The notes below the pieces were generated by a model. That model ran no database searches. It saw only the letters and a program-made list of their open reading frames with translations, and was not told the DNA's origin. DNA of 6,829 nt from a bacterium (lineage in GTDB: Bacteria > Pseudomonadota > Alphaproteobacteria > Rhizobiales > Xanthobacteraceae), in contig JAQSDT010000127.1 of the NCBI GenBank assembly GCA_029946075.1, positions 1-6,829 on the forward strand. The letters are read 5' to 3'. Position 1 is the first letter of the stretch. Every line of letters starts with the position of its first letter. This document shows positions 6,085 to 6,829 of this stretch, in pieces. The position numbers and the translations under genes are program-made.

Positions 6085-6829
6085 ATGCCATATGTCGAGG
6101 CCACCGGGGCAAGGCTGTATTTCGAGGAATGCGGGTACGGGTATCCGATCATCTTCGTCCACGAATTTGCTTCCGACATGCGCGGATGGGAGTCGCAGCT
6201 TCGCCACTTTTCCCGCAGCCACCGTTGCATCGTCTTCAACGCGAGGGGATATCCGCCGAGCGATATTCCCAAGAATGCCGCCTCATATGGCTGGGAACTC
6301 GCGGTCGATGACATTGCCGCTGTGATGCAGGGTCTTGGGATCGAACGCGCCCATGTCGTGGGTTCGAGCATGGGCGGATATGCGGCCCTGCAGCTTGCGT
6401 TACGCTATCCCGACCAGGCAAGTGCTATTGTCGCAGCCGGCGTGGGCTCCGGCTCCCATCCTTCCCACCGCGACGCCTGGTTGCGGGAAACCTCGGTTCT
6501 CGCACGGGTCTTCAGCGAGCACGGGATGGCTGCCATGGCCGAGCGGATGGCGCGCGGTCCGGCCCGCATCCAGCTCAAGTACAAGGATCCGAAGGGCTGG
6601 CAGGAATTCGTTGCCAGGCTGCGCCAGTACTCGCCGCAGGGAATGGCGAACACGATGGCGCGCTGTCAGGCGTTGCGGCCATCGGTGCATGATCTTCGTG
6701 ACCAGCTGTCAGGGATGACGGTTCCGGTGTTGCTCGCGGTGGGGGATGAGGACGTCCGCTGCCTGGAGCCCACCCTGATGTTGAAATCCACGCTCCCTAA
6801 TGCAGGCCTCTGGATCTGCCCCAATACCG
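6085..6829 (+). CDS. Alpha/beta hydrolase (partial, 3' end outside window)
   Basis: The frame runs from ATG 6085 to the window edge without a stop, giving 248 residues. A purine-rich stretch (GGGGGCGAGAAG) just upstream is a loose ribosome binding site. The protein opens with MPYVEATGARLYFEECGYGYPIIFVHEF, a typical start of 3-oxoadipate enol-lactonase-like hydrolases, then has FNARGYPPSD and DDIAAVMQGLGIERAHVVG before the nucleophile elbow GSSMGGY, with Ser95 the nucleophile. Near 213-223 the strand VPVLLAVGDED supplies the catalytic acid, probably Asp223. The window ends at WICPNT, just before where the catalytic His is expected. The oxyanion motif after the first strand is His-Glu rather than the usual His-Gly. 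The family includes esterases, lactonases and C-C hydrolases of aromatic breakdown; the substrate cannot be told. It is probably cargo of the element. Confidence 0.88.
   Translation, partial: MPYVEATGARLYFEECGYGYPIIFVHEFASDMRGWESQLRHFSRSHRCIVFNARGYPPSDIPKNAASYGWELAVDDIAAVMQGLGIERAHVVGSSMGGYAALQLALRYPDQASAIVAAGVGSGSHPSHRDAWLRETSVLARVFSEHGMAAMAERMARGPARIQLKYKDPKGWQEFVARLRQYSPQGMANTMARCQALRPSVHDLRDQLSGMTVPVLLAVGDEDVRCLEPTLMLKSTLPNAGLWICPNT

Overview
The window looks like a piece of an integrative and conjugative element (or a related plasmid backbone) from a high-GC alphaproteobacterium, most likely of the Rhizobiales (Bradyrhizobium or Mesorhizobium type) or the sphingomonads. The assignment comes from recognising protein families by eye and from the gene order. 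No database search was possible, so the host is an inference.

Layout, all on the + strand. At 1-384 is the C-terminal part of a DUF2285 protein that enters from the left edge. At 522-806 is a small AlpA/excisionase-type helix-turn-helix protein, followed 20 nt later by a RepA-type replication initiator (827-1708). At 1709-2021 is a 313-bp noncoding segment. It opens with three copies of an 18-bp direct repeat spaced 24 and 23 bp apart, and continues with a 7-bp inverted repeat, a DnaA-box-like site and an imperfect 18-bp palindrome, which together look like a replication origin or partition/control region. A tightly packed transfer operon follows: a DUF2840 protein (2022-2486), a TraF-type S26 signal peptidase (2483-2995, overlapping by 4 bp) and a lytic transglycosylase (2998-3903). 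A 247-bp gap (3904-4150) with a hairpin is a candidate oriT. The relaxase with a DUF3363 C-terminal region is at 4151-5905. After a 179-bp junction, an alpha/beta hydrolase starts at 6085 and runs off the right edge.

How it fits together: RepA and the repeats would allow autonomous replication of the excised form. The TraF peptidase and transglycosylase would serve pilus maturation and wall penetration for a Trb-type mating channel. The relaxase would nick the DNA for transfer. The rest of the mating machinery (traG, trbB-I) is not in the window. As I remember this backbone, parA usually lies between repA and the DUF2840 gene, and traG usually follows the relaxase. Here parA is missing and a metabolic-looking hydrolase sits where traG is expected, so the relaxase 3' end looks like the boundary of a cargo insertion. 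I saw no tRNA, rRNA, CRISPR array or insertion sequence.
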